Shown here one piece after another: positions 49,801-55,997 of a stretch of DNA of 64,000 bases. The notes below the pieces were generated by a model that was given only the letters and a program-made list of their open reading frames with translations, had not been told where the DNA came from and searched no databases. Origin of the DNA: Myoxocephalus aenaeus (lineage: Eukaryota; Chordata; Actinopteri; Perciformes; Cottidae); NCBI GenBank assembly GCA_038501785.1, contig JBAMJR010000031.1, forward strand, positions 7,883,501-7,947,500. The letters are read 5' to 3'. Position 1 is the first letter of the stretch. Every line of letters begins with the position of its first letter. Position numbers and translations under genes: made by a program.

Positions 49801-51275
49801 GCTATGGACGCTACTCCACACAGCAGTCTGGTCTTTCACCCTCCAGAGCTCCCGGAAGAAACCCTGATGGAGGTACAGATGAATACTATGACGATACTTT
49901 GAGTTGAACCCTCCAGGTTATTTTGAAATTACAGACATTTGCAGATGAACATTAAACAGACAAATTCAGATTCCACATGAACTGTTTCAGAATTCACAGT
50001 ATTTTGTTGTCTTCACAGCAGGCTCACACAGATGAGCTGAATGAACTGCGTTTCACCTTGGCTTTTGTCCACTGTGTCATGGAATTGGCTTCGTCTAAGG
50101 ACTCGGGGCTGGATGCCATCAGCAGTCCTGATGTTTCCTTTCTAGAGCAGAGCTTGGTGACAGATCAGATCAGCCTTCTGAGTAGGGAATGGAGGTGAGA
50201 GGCTTTTTACTTTTTCTCAACATGTACAATAGCTCCCTTCCCTCACAAACCTGCTTGGATATGACTGCTGTTTCTTGTGTACGTATTCCAGCTATGCAGA
50301 GCAGTTAGTGTTGTACATGAAGGCTGAAGAGTTTCTGTCATCAGCACTGCACGCTGCTAAAGAAACTATCAAACAAGGCCGACTCTTTCCCTCTGCAACA
50401 GTCAAACAAGGTAAGACCATTGACCTCCATTGTTTTTGTATCTAGTACTCTCCTTTTGTAGACTTGAAATATGCCTGTTAAATGGTTGTAGTTTGTAGAA
50501 CTTCAGGAAGAACAAGAGCTTCTGGGTGTTATTGTCTTTTAAAAAATGTAAGCATTACAATTTCAGTTTATTCCATCCAGGTAGTCTAACTGATGGGGAA
50601 TTGGCATTCCAGGTTGAAGTGTGATAATAAGGGTCTGTTTGTATTTTTAGAATAATGACATACTATATTTCCTTTGTGCAGTGGTAAGGAAGCTGAATGA
50701 ATTGTACAAGAGCTGTGTAACATACTGTCGCACTCTCAACCATCGCCTGCAGACATTCTTGCTTGACAAACAAAAGCTTATGGACCGCTTCAATGGACTC
50801 ACAGCAGAGAAGCTCATATACAGCCACACTGTGCACATGGTGAGCTCACGCAATGGGGATATTCACTTCATTCAGATTATTTCCAGCATATATCCAGTAA
50901 GCATCTTTATCTTAGCCTTAATGTGTCTGTTCTTACTGCATTCAGGTACAGTATGCTGCCCTAGATGAGATGTTCCACTATGGCACAGCATCAGTCCAGC
51001 GTTACTTCAAAGCCCTTTTGCTGATGGAGGGTCTGTCCCGAATCATCACAGAGCAGAAGGACATCGACAGCATAGATAAATGTATGTGGCAGCACTAAGA
51101 CACACAAACCAGCAGATAGTAGTTTAAAACAATATGATCAGATCCCATAGGAATGGATTCATCGTGTGATCTTGCCTAGGGCTTGACTAGATGTTATTCT
51201 AATCTGAATTTTTCAATATCTCTGTTCTTAGGTAAGCAGTGTATCGAGCGACGCCTTTCTGCTCTGCAGATTTAG
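31925..51275 (+). CDS. ulk1: Unc-51-like autophagy activating kinase 1, complete
   Basis: ULK1 is the Ser/Thr kinase that, with ATG13, FIP200 and ATG101, starts autophagosome formation. I placed 27 coding exons in phase: 31925-32014, 32098-32190, 32280-32321, 33475-33507, 33619-33655, 35071-35244, 35364-35437, 35512-35613, 36557-36615, 37651-37733, 37823-37873, 37976-38064, 38224-38380, 38472-38532, 38794-38874, 39093-39218, 39345-39451, 39758-39858, 40130-40251, 40464-40579, 40853-40978, 49718-49872, 50019-50194, 50292-50410, 50682-50839, 50946-51081 and 51232-51275. The sum is 2,712 nt (903 residues; human ULK1 is 1,050). The C-terminal block (LLSREW, RKLNELYK, DKQKL) is nearer ULK1 than ULK2, and the ep400 neighbour agrees. 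Odd points: a shortened spacer, a GC-AG intron after 39218, and a retrotransposon in intron 21. The a or b paralogue is not resolved. Confidence 0.93.
36245..36290. repeat. (CTG)n/(ATG)n trinucleotide repeat
   Basis: Three CTG units followed by about eleven ATG units in ulk1 intron 8. The minus-strand poly-His open frame across it is an artefact. Confidence 0.9.
37976..38380 (+). CDS. ulk1: ulk1 exons 12-13: Ser-rich linker and LC3-interacting motif
   Basis: Exon 12 (37976-38064) encodes a serine-rich linker (SSGSVSSSSSSTTSQLTSPQ). Exon 13 (38224-38380) ends SEDYVMVHAQFP, which aligns with the human DDFVMVPAQFP. Residues Y353-V-M-V356 fit the LIR consensus (aromatic-x-x-hydrophobic) preceded by acidic residues, so binding to LC3/GABARAP should be kept, with Tyr in place of the human Phe. 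Confidence 0.88.
38472..40251 (+). CDS. ulk1: ulk1 exons 14-19: regulatory spacer
   Basis: The exons are 38472-38532, 38794-38874, 39093-39218, 39345-39451, 39758-39858 and 40130-40251. Landmarks are SAPIPVPTQIQNYERLEQNL in exon 16 and SPRLTAGGARPQQSSPL in exon 17, both conserved in ULK1/2. Between exon 18 (ending SPDRQDTSSPK) and exon 20 the family normally has the CRLHSAPNLSDL and PPILGSPTK blocks; neither is present in the exons or introns. The join of exon 16 to 17 needs a GC donor (CAG|gcacgt) at 39219; reading on in frame hits a stop near 39270. Exons 18 and 19 are supported by splice sites and phase more than by similarity. Confidence 0.72.
40464..40978 (+). CDS. ulk1: ulk1 exons 20-21: C-terminal part of the spacer
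   Basis: Exon 20 (40464-40579) encodes RSLSTGRLSDMLLKAAIG, matching the human FSTSRLTDLLLKAAFG, and ends KSMDIT. Exon 21 (40853-40978) holds PPAIFTMGSQSRGNTPP and ends PRMFS, aligning with the human VVFTVGSPPSGSTPP segment that carries the main mTORC1 site (mouse Ser757). The serine is kept as S624, but the following proline is glutamine (codon CAA at 40927-40929). Confidence 0.88.
41173..41176. repeat. Target-site duplication, left copy (TAAA)
   Basis: TAAA directly before the left LTR is repeated directly after the right LTR at 49511-49514. Four to five bp is usual for Ty3/Gypsy integrases. If the terminal A of the LTR is counted as target, the duplication becomes ATAAA. Confidence 0.8.
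41177..41933 (-). repeat. 3' LTR of the Gypsy-type element (left copy)
   Basis: 757 nt, matching the right copy at 48753-49510. On the element's strand it starts TGTGGGGCCCACATT and ends GTGCGCAACA. It includes a C14 run (plus-strand G14 ending at 41884), a TATAAAAG box (plus-strand 41575-41582) and an internal 72-nt direct repeat (41265-41336 and 41605-41676). Confidence 0.95.
41934..41948 (-). other. Polypurine tract of the Gypsy-type element
   Basis: On the element's strand TTTTGGAGGGGAGAG lies directly before the first base of the 3' LTR, the required position for the plus-strand primer of reverse transcription. It fixes the LTR border. Confidence 0.88.
41949..42447 (-). other. Non-coding stretch between pol and the polypurine tract
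   Basis: About 500 nt without a supported open frame. No envelope-like reading frame, signal peptide or membrane anchor is visible in any frame. Confidence 0.6.
42448..46968 (-). CDS. pol: Gypsy-type pol polyprotein (PR-RT-RH-IN)
   Basis: An uninterrupted frame of 1,506 residues. Aspartic protease: LWDTGS, with D69-T-G. Reverse transcriptase: RLCVDYRELN, then SVLDQGKAYHQ with the first catalytic Asp, and YLDD at about 552-555 in place of the common YVDD. RNase H: LHCDASQQGLG and VVYTDNNPL. Integrase: zinc-binding HEEMGHLG...CSC, then the catalytic D in SIDYL, D in HHDQGREFE and E in NGQVERFNRTL. A GPY/F-like module (RVLHRNLLLPCDF) follows, then a highly acidic tail of about 150 residues. All key residues are present. 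The frame is +1 relative to gag, and its own ATG lies inside the end of gag. The DNA is much less interrupted than the flanking ulk1 intron. Confidence 0.95.
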   Translation of the reverse strand: MKKVHELLCDRIRQLEADLEKSGKTEQTVGATYASHLSLRRQAKLKALIGKKCMVDCFFEGVATQGLWDTGSQVTIINEKWRKCCLPHIRLRSMNELLGEDETLVGQAANQTPIPFAGWVELKFKLASSKGPQPELLVPVLVSNEPGVADPPIIGYNVIEHLVMSGMEQHPEITPAVVKEAFSIDCKKADVLIHLVQSHDQNDREGVVKVGRLKTVIPAGQTREVKCSIRTGPLSTKQEVLFEPEEIPKWPEGLNITDTVICLQKGNWSRVAIPVTNGSNHDITLTPRTVLGQLQQVKAIYPVDVRPANASDATVRTACHENTAKPSNSLEKRQEQNRQRDTVKQDVWDPQVSVDHLTADQQEKVRQMLREECVAFSKDDNDVGCIPSLQLKIRLSDTTPVRRTYISVPKPLHKEVKEYLEDLLNRGWIKKSRSPYSSPIVCVRKKDGSLRLCVDYRELNQKSIPDRHPIPRVQDMLNSLSGSAWFSVLDQGKAYHQGFLEESSRPLTAFITPWGLYEWVRIPFGLSSAPAEFQRSMEECLTGLRDETSQPYLDDNLVHSKSFEEHLQDLREVLRRYQAHGVKLTAKKCEVFKDKVRFLGKIVSKDGYCMDPTEIAPVQGLKDRKPETVGDLRKMLGFLSYYRPYIPNFSRIAKPLYRLLSTEKTPSSRVQGPNATRSKGNRKRSDQLSSNQPVIWTEQHQDVLCQLLDHLLRPPLLGYPDFEKPFVLHCDASQQGLGAVLYQRQEGKLVVIGYGSRTLTAPETNYHLHSGKLEFLAMKWAICERFREYLYYAPSFVVYTDNNPLTYVLTTAKLNATTHRWIAELADFRFSIKYRPGKANGDADGLSRMPLDMEQYIHTCTQEMEPEVITTVTQALQLESHEHEPWMCPVTITTACNDVEREQVTSPVAEVSIENLKKAQENDPVIGKVRDYVLTGQWPHLGGRDRRNDISVLVREKNKLYVNEDGILYRKSVVRAQLVLPAAFRQLIYRELHEEMGHLGVERTLSLIRDRFYWPHMQRDVEHYVTKVCSCLKRKRPNKPTRAPLVNIVTTYPFEMVSIDYLHLESCKGGYEYILVVMDHFTRFAQAYACTNKSAKTAAEKIFGDFVLKFGFPAKLHHDQGREFENKLFSKLEEYCGIQGSRTTPYHPAGNGQVERFNRTLLSMLRNLTEDAKSDWKNSLAKVVHAYNCTRSEATGYAPYYLLYGRNPRLPVDIMFGLKPTDQGASHSEYATKWRRRMQEAYRLASQTVQREKSRAKKQYDQKAYGAELQPGCRVLVRNFKDRGGPGKLRSYWEEKIHVITDRKHKDSPVYVVQPERGPGKIRVLHRNLLLPCDFLPVEEDQQEKMEKTKSKTSITKKRQQKQKDRNSESSSEDESNWRFITTRPAELHEHVRSQLRANAEEFQPQAAVRELEQTGEADEGPGEGEEERMEPEVEHGETDGAEQEELSDEADEVNAEQVSSSDEADESDPELPSAPTRKYPSRQRNPPETLKYNRLGQPSVTPRHK
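46940..48448 (-). CDS. gag: Gypsy-type gag protein
   Basis: The frame is open from 48568 to the TGA at 46942-46940. I take the start at 48448 (MELEELAEIVSQ, 502 residues) because the 40 codons upstream are made of the GC-rich leader repeat. The order is an N-terminal helical part, a capsid-like region (ESPQNFLFRAIELKERLLL resembles a major homology region), basic linkers, and a zinc knuckle CFKCGQTGHLSRGC of the CX2CX4HX4C type near the end. Gag forms the particle that packages the element's RNA. The last codons overlap pol. The upstream in-frame ATG at 48568 would give 542 residues and cannot be excluded. Confidence 0.9.
   Translation of the reverse strand: MELEELAEIVSQTLWKLQLNQLKEVCHRAKIPRGNVITRRALIRLITESMDNVIDDEDEEIAMYFLRTMLETVEQMHENTGNAENEESTEQDSQKATDEGSLAERYSQLQLTSQALRDEVKRLNDRVNRTPSRPCPASPNVLFTPVNRPPEVTIRREFKICGQIGEKGQKDRLSYTNLKHQIDRGLSRGHSEAEVMEAVIKSINPGLSIRDMLEIKSDLTLLQLKSILKGHFKEDSSTDLYHRLVNITQESRESPQNFLFRAIELKERLLLASREGESDEQYSPELIQKKFLRSVSTGLLSDHIKFQLKPYLDEQNVTDEILIDRMNEAASVESERQSKQRRNISNKSPKVNELQTEMQTSSQHQGAVKARVGVQEQSAEVVKPKSYKTLAVTSSRDSELYETVRLLREEMAEIKKSLINPQGPRRQVRVSTRRGCRACQEQGTGDQCEHCFKCGQTGHLSRGCRAERKSDRLNVTIQTVAPPKVLTPSQADPDEKSARAVM
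48449..48729 (-). repeat. CpG-rich leader with 58-bp tandem repeats
   Basis: Between the primer site and gag the element carries a minisatellite. The unit beginning GTCTCTGTAGCTGCGCGCGC starts at 48489, 48547 and 48605 (58-bp period), with a shorter copy at 48646. It is extremely CpG-rich, unlike the surrounding AT-rich DNA. Part of it is open in the gag frame. Such a leader could act in packaging, translation or as a methylation target; the function is unknown. Confidence 0.88.
48730..48747 (-). other. Primer-binding site, tRNA-Thr type
   Basis: On the element's strand TGGAGGCACCGCTGGGAT begins 5 nt inside the 5' LTR. From memory it is complementary over 18 nt to the 3' end of vertebrate tRNA-Thr(AGT) including CCA. 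Position and the leading TGG fit a minus-strand primer site. Confidence 0.82.
48753..49510 (-). repeat. 5' LTR of the Gypsy-type element (right copy)
   Basis: 758 nt. By eye it is the same as the left LTR except for G15 instead of G14 on the plus strand (49447-49461). It should contain the element's promoter. Confidence 0.95.
49151..49158 (-). promoter_or_regulatory. TATA box of the element's 5' LTR
   Basis: On the minus strand the sequence is TATAAAAG, within GATATAAAAGCAGCG. It lies about 400 nt upstream of the inner LTR edge, in the position expected for an LTR promoter. Transcription would start near 49125 and run antisense to ulk1. Confidence 0.6.
49511..49514. repeat. Target-site duplication, right copy (TAAA)
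   Basis: TAAA directly after the right LTR, matching 41173-41176. Confidence 0.8.
49718..51275 (+). CDS. ulk1: ulk1 exons 22-27: EAT/MIT domain and stop
   Basis: Exons 49718-49872, 50019-50194, 50292-50410, 50682-50839, 50946-51081 and 51232-51275 encode residues 642-903, the early-autophagy-targeting domain (tandem MIT-like helices) that binds ATG13. Landmarks are PELPEETLMEQAHTDEL, DQISLLSREWSYAEQLVLY, TVKQVVRKLNELYKSC, DKQKLMDRFNGLTAEKL, AALDEMFHYG and CIERRLSALQI followed by TAG. The spacing fits the family. Exon 23 has a tandem acceptor (cacag|cag), so one Gln may be optional. Exon 22 lies 208 bp downstream of the retrotransposon. Confidence 0.95.
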
Positions 51276-52460
51276 CAGTTGCCATGGGCTCTACAACTGC
51301 GTCAACACCAACTGCATTACCCCGTCTCATTCATCACCCGAAATGTAGATGGATCCTCCTAGATTGTCAATACACACAAGCACTTTGATCTGTCTTAAGG
51401 GAAATGACCACTGGAGCATCTGCTCTTATCCCATCAGCCAGTCTGTAATCTTTACATAAATGCACAAAAAGACTGACGGTCCTGTTTTGGACAAGTTCTA
51501 GATTAAGATAGATTGTGTCATGATTGTTTGAATACTTTGATCAGGTATATTGTTCACAGTATTTGTTTTGTTACAGATTGAATATGTTAGTTTGTTATTT
51601 TGTGTTTTGCACATAGAATAATCAAATTAAATAATAACTTGTTTTTAATGTGTTGTACTTGAAGCAAATGGTATTTAGCTGTTTTCTGTATTTGAAGGGT
51701 TGGTGTTATGTGTACTGTAAAAGTTCACTGGCCAACAGGAGTCAGAATATTTGGGATGAGATGACCAAACGTGTAGCAGTAATAATAAAACTGTGCCTGT
51801 TTTTTTTATTTATTACATTGTTCATCCTACCAGAGTAGTGGTTGTAGAGGTAATGAAGGTATGACTTGACCTCATACAGAACGATTGTCTTATAGTCATA
51901 TAGACTTACATCACAGACTGCAATAAGTATATTTGCATTTTTAAATGAGTTTGTTTGTTTAACTGATCCAACAATGCCCTCTGTTGGTTGTGATGTACTC
52001 AATCATGTACTTTAAGCAACATTAACTGCATGCCACATTGCTTATGTTTATCTGCTGTTTCTTTGTGTGTATGTGTGCACATTAGTTTATTTCCCCCAGC
52101 TGTTTGGATTAATGGAAAAATAATGTTAATTTGTGAATACATTTGTACACGATTTTGCAACAGTTTATTACAATTCAATATTTTCTGAAAATGTTAGTGT
52201 TAAAACGAAAGTTTGTTAGAATTTATCCAATTGTCTTTTCTACTTGTTTTTATGACTGCCAGTCAAATTCGCCAAAATGAATTGTTACGCACTGTGTGAT
52301 GAAATTAAATAATATTTATTGTCAAAACTATGGATTCTCTTCAAGTTTGTTTTACTTCAGTAACATTGCACCTTAGTTTGCCATAATATGTCATTTTTTT
52401 GTTACATTTATACATTCCTCTCTATTTCATAGGTCCGTTAATCAGTTTCTAAGAAATAAA
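51276..52460 (+). other. ulk1 3' UTR and spacer to ep400
   Basis: Non-coding, AT-rich sequence follows the ulk1 stop. AATAAA occurs at 51784-51789 and again at 52454-52459; the first is the more likely end of the ulk1 message. No PUS1-like coding sequence, which lies between ULK1 and EP400 in human from memory, is visible. Confidence 0.5.
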
Positions 52461-52499
52461 CACAAATTGTATTTTTGTTTGACGGTTCCACCACTTCCT

Positions 52500-52696
52500 G
52501 GAGACAGAACGGCATCCGGGTCATACCAAAGGTTGCCGTCGTCGCCATGTTGGTGAATGAAATTAGCTCCAAAACATTGAATAGCCGCTAGCAATATCGA
52601 TATTTTATTTTCTCTCGGACTACCATTGTTACAGCATGTGACTCATTGCAAACATGACTTAGGATTTATGAAACTACCGCAGAAGTCCCATTCCCT
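52500..52696 (+). promoter_or_regulatory. ep400: Candidate ep400 promoter and non-coding first exon
   Basis: A CpG-richer stretch holds CCGTCGTCGCCATGTTGG at about 52534-52552, close to a YY1-type GCCATNTT element as found near housekeeping starts. It ends in CCCT|gtaagt at 52697, a consensus donor that can join the exon 2 acceptor at 54223. The start site is inferred and no TATA box is seen. Confidence 0.45.
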
Positions 52697-53643
52697 GTAA
52701 GTAACACCGTTGAGGTAATAAAATGTATTTATTCATTGGAAGCTGGCCTGCTAGCAATAACAAGCTACCATCGTTAGCATTGTTTCCCGTAGCAAGGGGC
52801 ATTGTAATTGCTGAAATGACACAGACAGCATTATTGTAGATGTTACAGTTTAGTATTTGTAGACTTATTTGACTATATTTATCACCCAGTCCCTAGTCCT
52901 AACCTAATTGTTTGTACAATTATGGGTTTCCATGTCTTATTGTAATGCTACCAACAAGCTACCGTTAGCTAACGTTATCCCCCGGAGCGAAACTGGCAGA
53001 GGGACGTTAACGTCGTAACACACAATGAAACTAATGCTTTATCTAGGCAAATATAACGTAATTGCGGTGTGAAAACGAGTAACGTTAGTCTACAACAATC
53101 GCAAGAATATCTCAACGCTCTGACGTTCATTTAGCTGTAATGGACCAACAGTAACACATCACCAAAATCAGTATATTATCACCTTTTTGTTTTTGATATG
53201 CAGTTTGGCTTTGGCTGATTATTCACATCGGTAAACAAGAGCTACCCCGTCACCTCCATTACAGGACAACTGGCGATATAGATACTTTATCTGGTACACA
53301 CGTAAAAGTGCACATTACGCTAGATGTATATACCATAGTGTAAAGATGGTTGTAGCTATGTTATACTCTAAATGGGTCATTTAACAACATTGGCTGCTTG
53401 CAAGGTGTATGGTCTGGCGTTAACGATAACAGCCTTTCCGTACTTTGTTATTAAAGCATAGCTGTACCCAATAATCACATTTTAATGAGTGTGAAGATGT
53501 GCCAGCTGTCAAGTGTGTAGCTGTCAACTGTACTGACCACAATATGTCCTCTTTTTCTACATTGCATTTATCTAAATGCATGTGGACCTCTATATGTGTG
53601 TTTTTAAGATTACCAGTTTAATAGTGGGTGATGTGGCCAAAAC

Positions 53644-53696
53644 AATCCAAGATGTATGCAATTCATATATATATATATGAATTGCATACATCTTGG

Positions 53697-53699
<3 letters not shown>
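53644..53699. repeat. Perfect 56-bp palindrome (28-bp arms)
   Basis: AATCCAAGATGTATGCAATT at 53644-53663 is repeated in reverse complement at 53680-53699, with TA dinucleotides between, so the two 28-bp halves are exact reverse complements with no spacer. Symmetry breaks at 53643/53700. It could extrude a cruciform or form an RNA hairpin in the pre-mRNA. Confidence 0.93.

Positions 53700-53737
<38 letters not shown>
53700..53737. repeat. (TA)n microsatellite
   Basis: About 37 nt of TA dinucleotides directly after the palindrome, in ep400 intron 1. Confidence 0.9.
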
Positions 53738-53738
<1 letters not shown>

Positions 53739-54258
53739 TGATTTAGTTAATTTTTAGTTGAATAATTTGAGGAATAGTATATAAAATGACTAAGTACAGG
53801 AATAATTCACTAAATTGTATACCTGTCAAATAAACAACACAATAATGTAAAATCAAATGAAAAGAAAATACAATGTTGCCATAAAGCACAACTGCTTATT
53901 ACGCTGCAATATTGTCGGCAAATACATCCAGAGATTTTCAAGGGAATTGCATAGGTATAAACAGTATGGCATAATCTAACATGAAAAATGCATATTTTCT
54001 TTTTAATCTATTTCAAGAGAACCCTATTTAAACTAAAATTAATTAAGAGGTTTAAAATCTGAAACAAACTTGTTTATTTTTTTGTTTATAGTTATGTAAC
54101 AATATGTTCCTAATGCATGCTCTACTTGGGTGACTTATCAGACAAAGTCTGCTGACCACTGCTTCTTTGGGTCACATTCGATAGTTAAACTGACTGGTGT
54201 GCTTTGCTGTGCCCTTTTCACAGATTATTGTGTTGAGACATAGTAACAGTGTCACGCA

Positions 54259-55997
54259 ATGCAACATGGAAGTGGATCACAGAATATGCAACGACAGCTT
54301 CAGAGATCCAAGTCTGCCAGTGGGGCTGAAGCAGAGGAGCAACAACAGCAGCCCACCATGGCAGTCACACAGCAAGCTACAGTTAACCATCCTCAATCTC
54401 CTGTGACCACATTTTCCTCTGCTGCTAGCCCTTCAGCCCCCCAGTCACCCAATTATCAGATAATCATGAGTCGTAGCCCAGTCACTGGCCAGAACATGAA
54501 CATCACATTACAAAATGTGGGACAGATGGTGACTGGTAACCAGCAGATCACCCTAACCCCACTCCCCATCCAGAACCCAGCATCCCCTGGATTCCAGCAT
54601 TCTACACCTCAGTGGAGGTTTGAGCATGCTCCATCCTCCTACATCCAGGTCACCTCACCTGTGCCCCAGCCCATGCAGCCCCAAAGTCCCACCCAGCACA
54701 GCCCAGTCCCTCTGCAAGGTGTGACGAGGCCAGGAGCACCTGCAACAGCATTGGGTGTGTGTGGACAGAGTCCAACACGATTTGTTGAAGCTGGTATGAT
54801 AGTGCGTCAAATCAGTTTGAGCAGTCCTTCGGGAAGTGGCCACTTTGTTTACCAGGAAGGGACAGGACTGGCCCAGATTGCCCCAGCCACACCTGGCCAG
54901 ATACAGCTGGCCTCTCCAGGAGTACCAGGCTCTGTGAGGGAACGCCGACTCTCTCAGCCTCACTCACAAACTGGAGGCACCATCCACCACCTCGGACCTC
55001 AAAGTCCTGTGGCTACCAGTACTGCTCTCCCCACTCTGGGCAGTCCTGGTCACATCACCACTTCCAACCTACCTCCACAGATTAGCAGTATCATTCAAGG
55101 GCAGCTGGCACGCCCTATGATATTTGAGAAGACACAGCAGGGTGTGGTTGCTGGAGTAGGAACCACAGCCACAGCATCATTCAGTATGCCCTCCTCCATT
55201 ACCACGTCTAGCCCATCCCTCACCAATCCACACCACGGGATCCCCAACAATCCTCTTGCATCCAACAGCATGGCTGTGACCACTGTGAAGAAACAGGTTC
55301 CCAAGAGGTTAGAGGAAATTGTTCCTTCTACTCCAGAGATTGCCCAGCTGAGAAAACTGTGCATGGAGCACCACACCAAGAAGATGGAGAGCCTGAAAGA
55401 AGTGTTCAAAGAATACCTGATTGAGCTTTTCTTTCTGCAGCATCTCCAAGGGAACATGATGGACTATGTTGCTTTTAAGAAAAAGCCCTGTGTTCCTCTG
55501 TATACTTACTTGAGACAAAACGACTTGGACCTTGAAGATGAAGAGGAAGAAGAAGAGCAATCGGAGGTCATTAATGATGAGGTATTATATTGGCTAGTTC
55601 CTATTGTGAGATCAAGTAGGAATTTTATAATTCGAAAACTGTATGTTCGTGTCATCTGATGAATATAGTTAATTCTTTAAATCTGTCCCTTTTTCAGGTT
55701 AAGGTTGGTACTGGAAAGGATGGCCAAGCAGTGACACCAGTTGCCATAGCAACACAGCTTCCTGCCAATGTTTCTGCAGCTTTCTCTGTCCAGCAACCGT
55801 TTCAGGTGATAGAGGCAACACTTGTTGGAGCACTTAGAAACAATAAATAGTTTTATGGTAATTTATTTATAATTATCTCTATTGCTAATTCCTTGAGAGG
55901 TTGTTTTTACAGGGACACCAAGGGACTCCTGGTGGCATCATGGCAAACCCTGGAGACATGGATGCCTTTAAGAGGCAACAGGCTATGGTGCAAGCAG
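54259..55997 (+). CDS. ep400: ep400 exons 2-4: low-complexity N-terminus
   Basis: Exon 2 is very long (441 codons). It is rich in Pro, Ser, Gln and Thr with conserved islands such as GQNMNITLQNVGQMV, SGGHFV-like SGSGHFVYQEG, GGTIHHLGPQSP and LPPQISSIIQGQL. A helical island VFKEYLIELFFLQHLQGNMM follows, then an acidic run (LEDEEEEEEQSEVINDE) at the 3' end. Exons 3 and 4 continue KVGTGKDGQAVTPVAIATQL and DAFKRQQAMVQA. The order matches human EP400. Past the donor at 55582 the exon 2 frame stays open into the intron for some codons, which is fortuitous. Confidence 0.93.

Larger units (their letters stand above)
52697..54223 (+). other. ep400 intron 1
   Basis: An AT-rich 1.5-kb intron in the 5' UTR. 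It contains the perfect palindrome at 53644-53699 and the TA tract that follows it, but no other supported feature. Confidence 0.5.
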
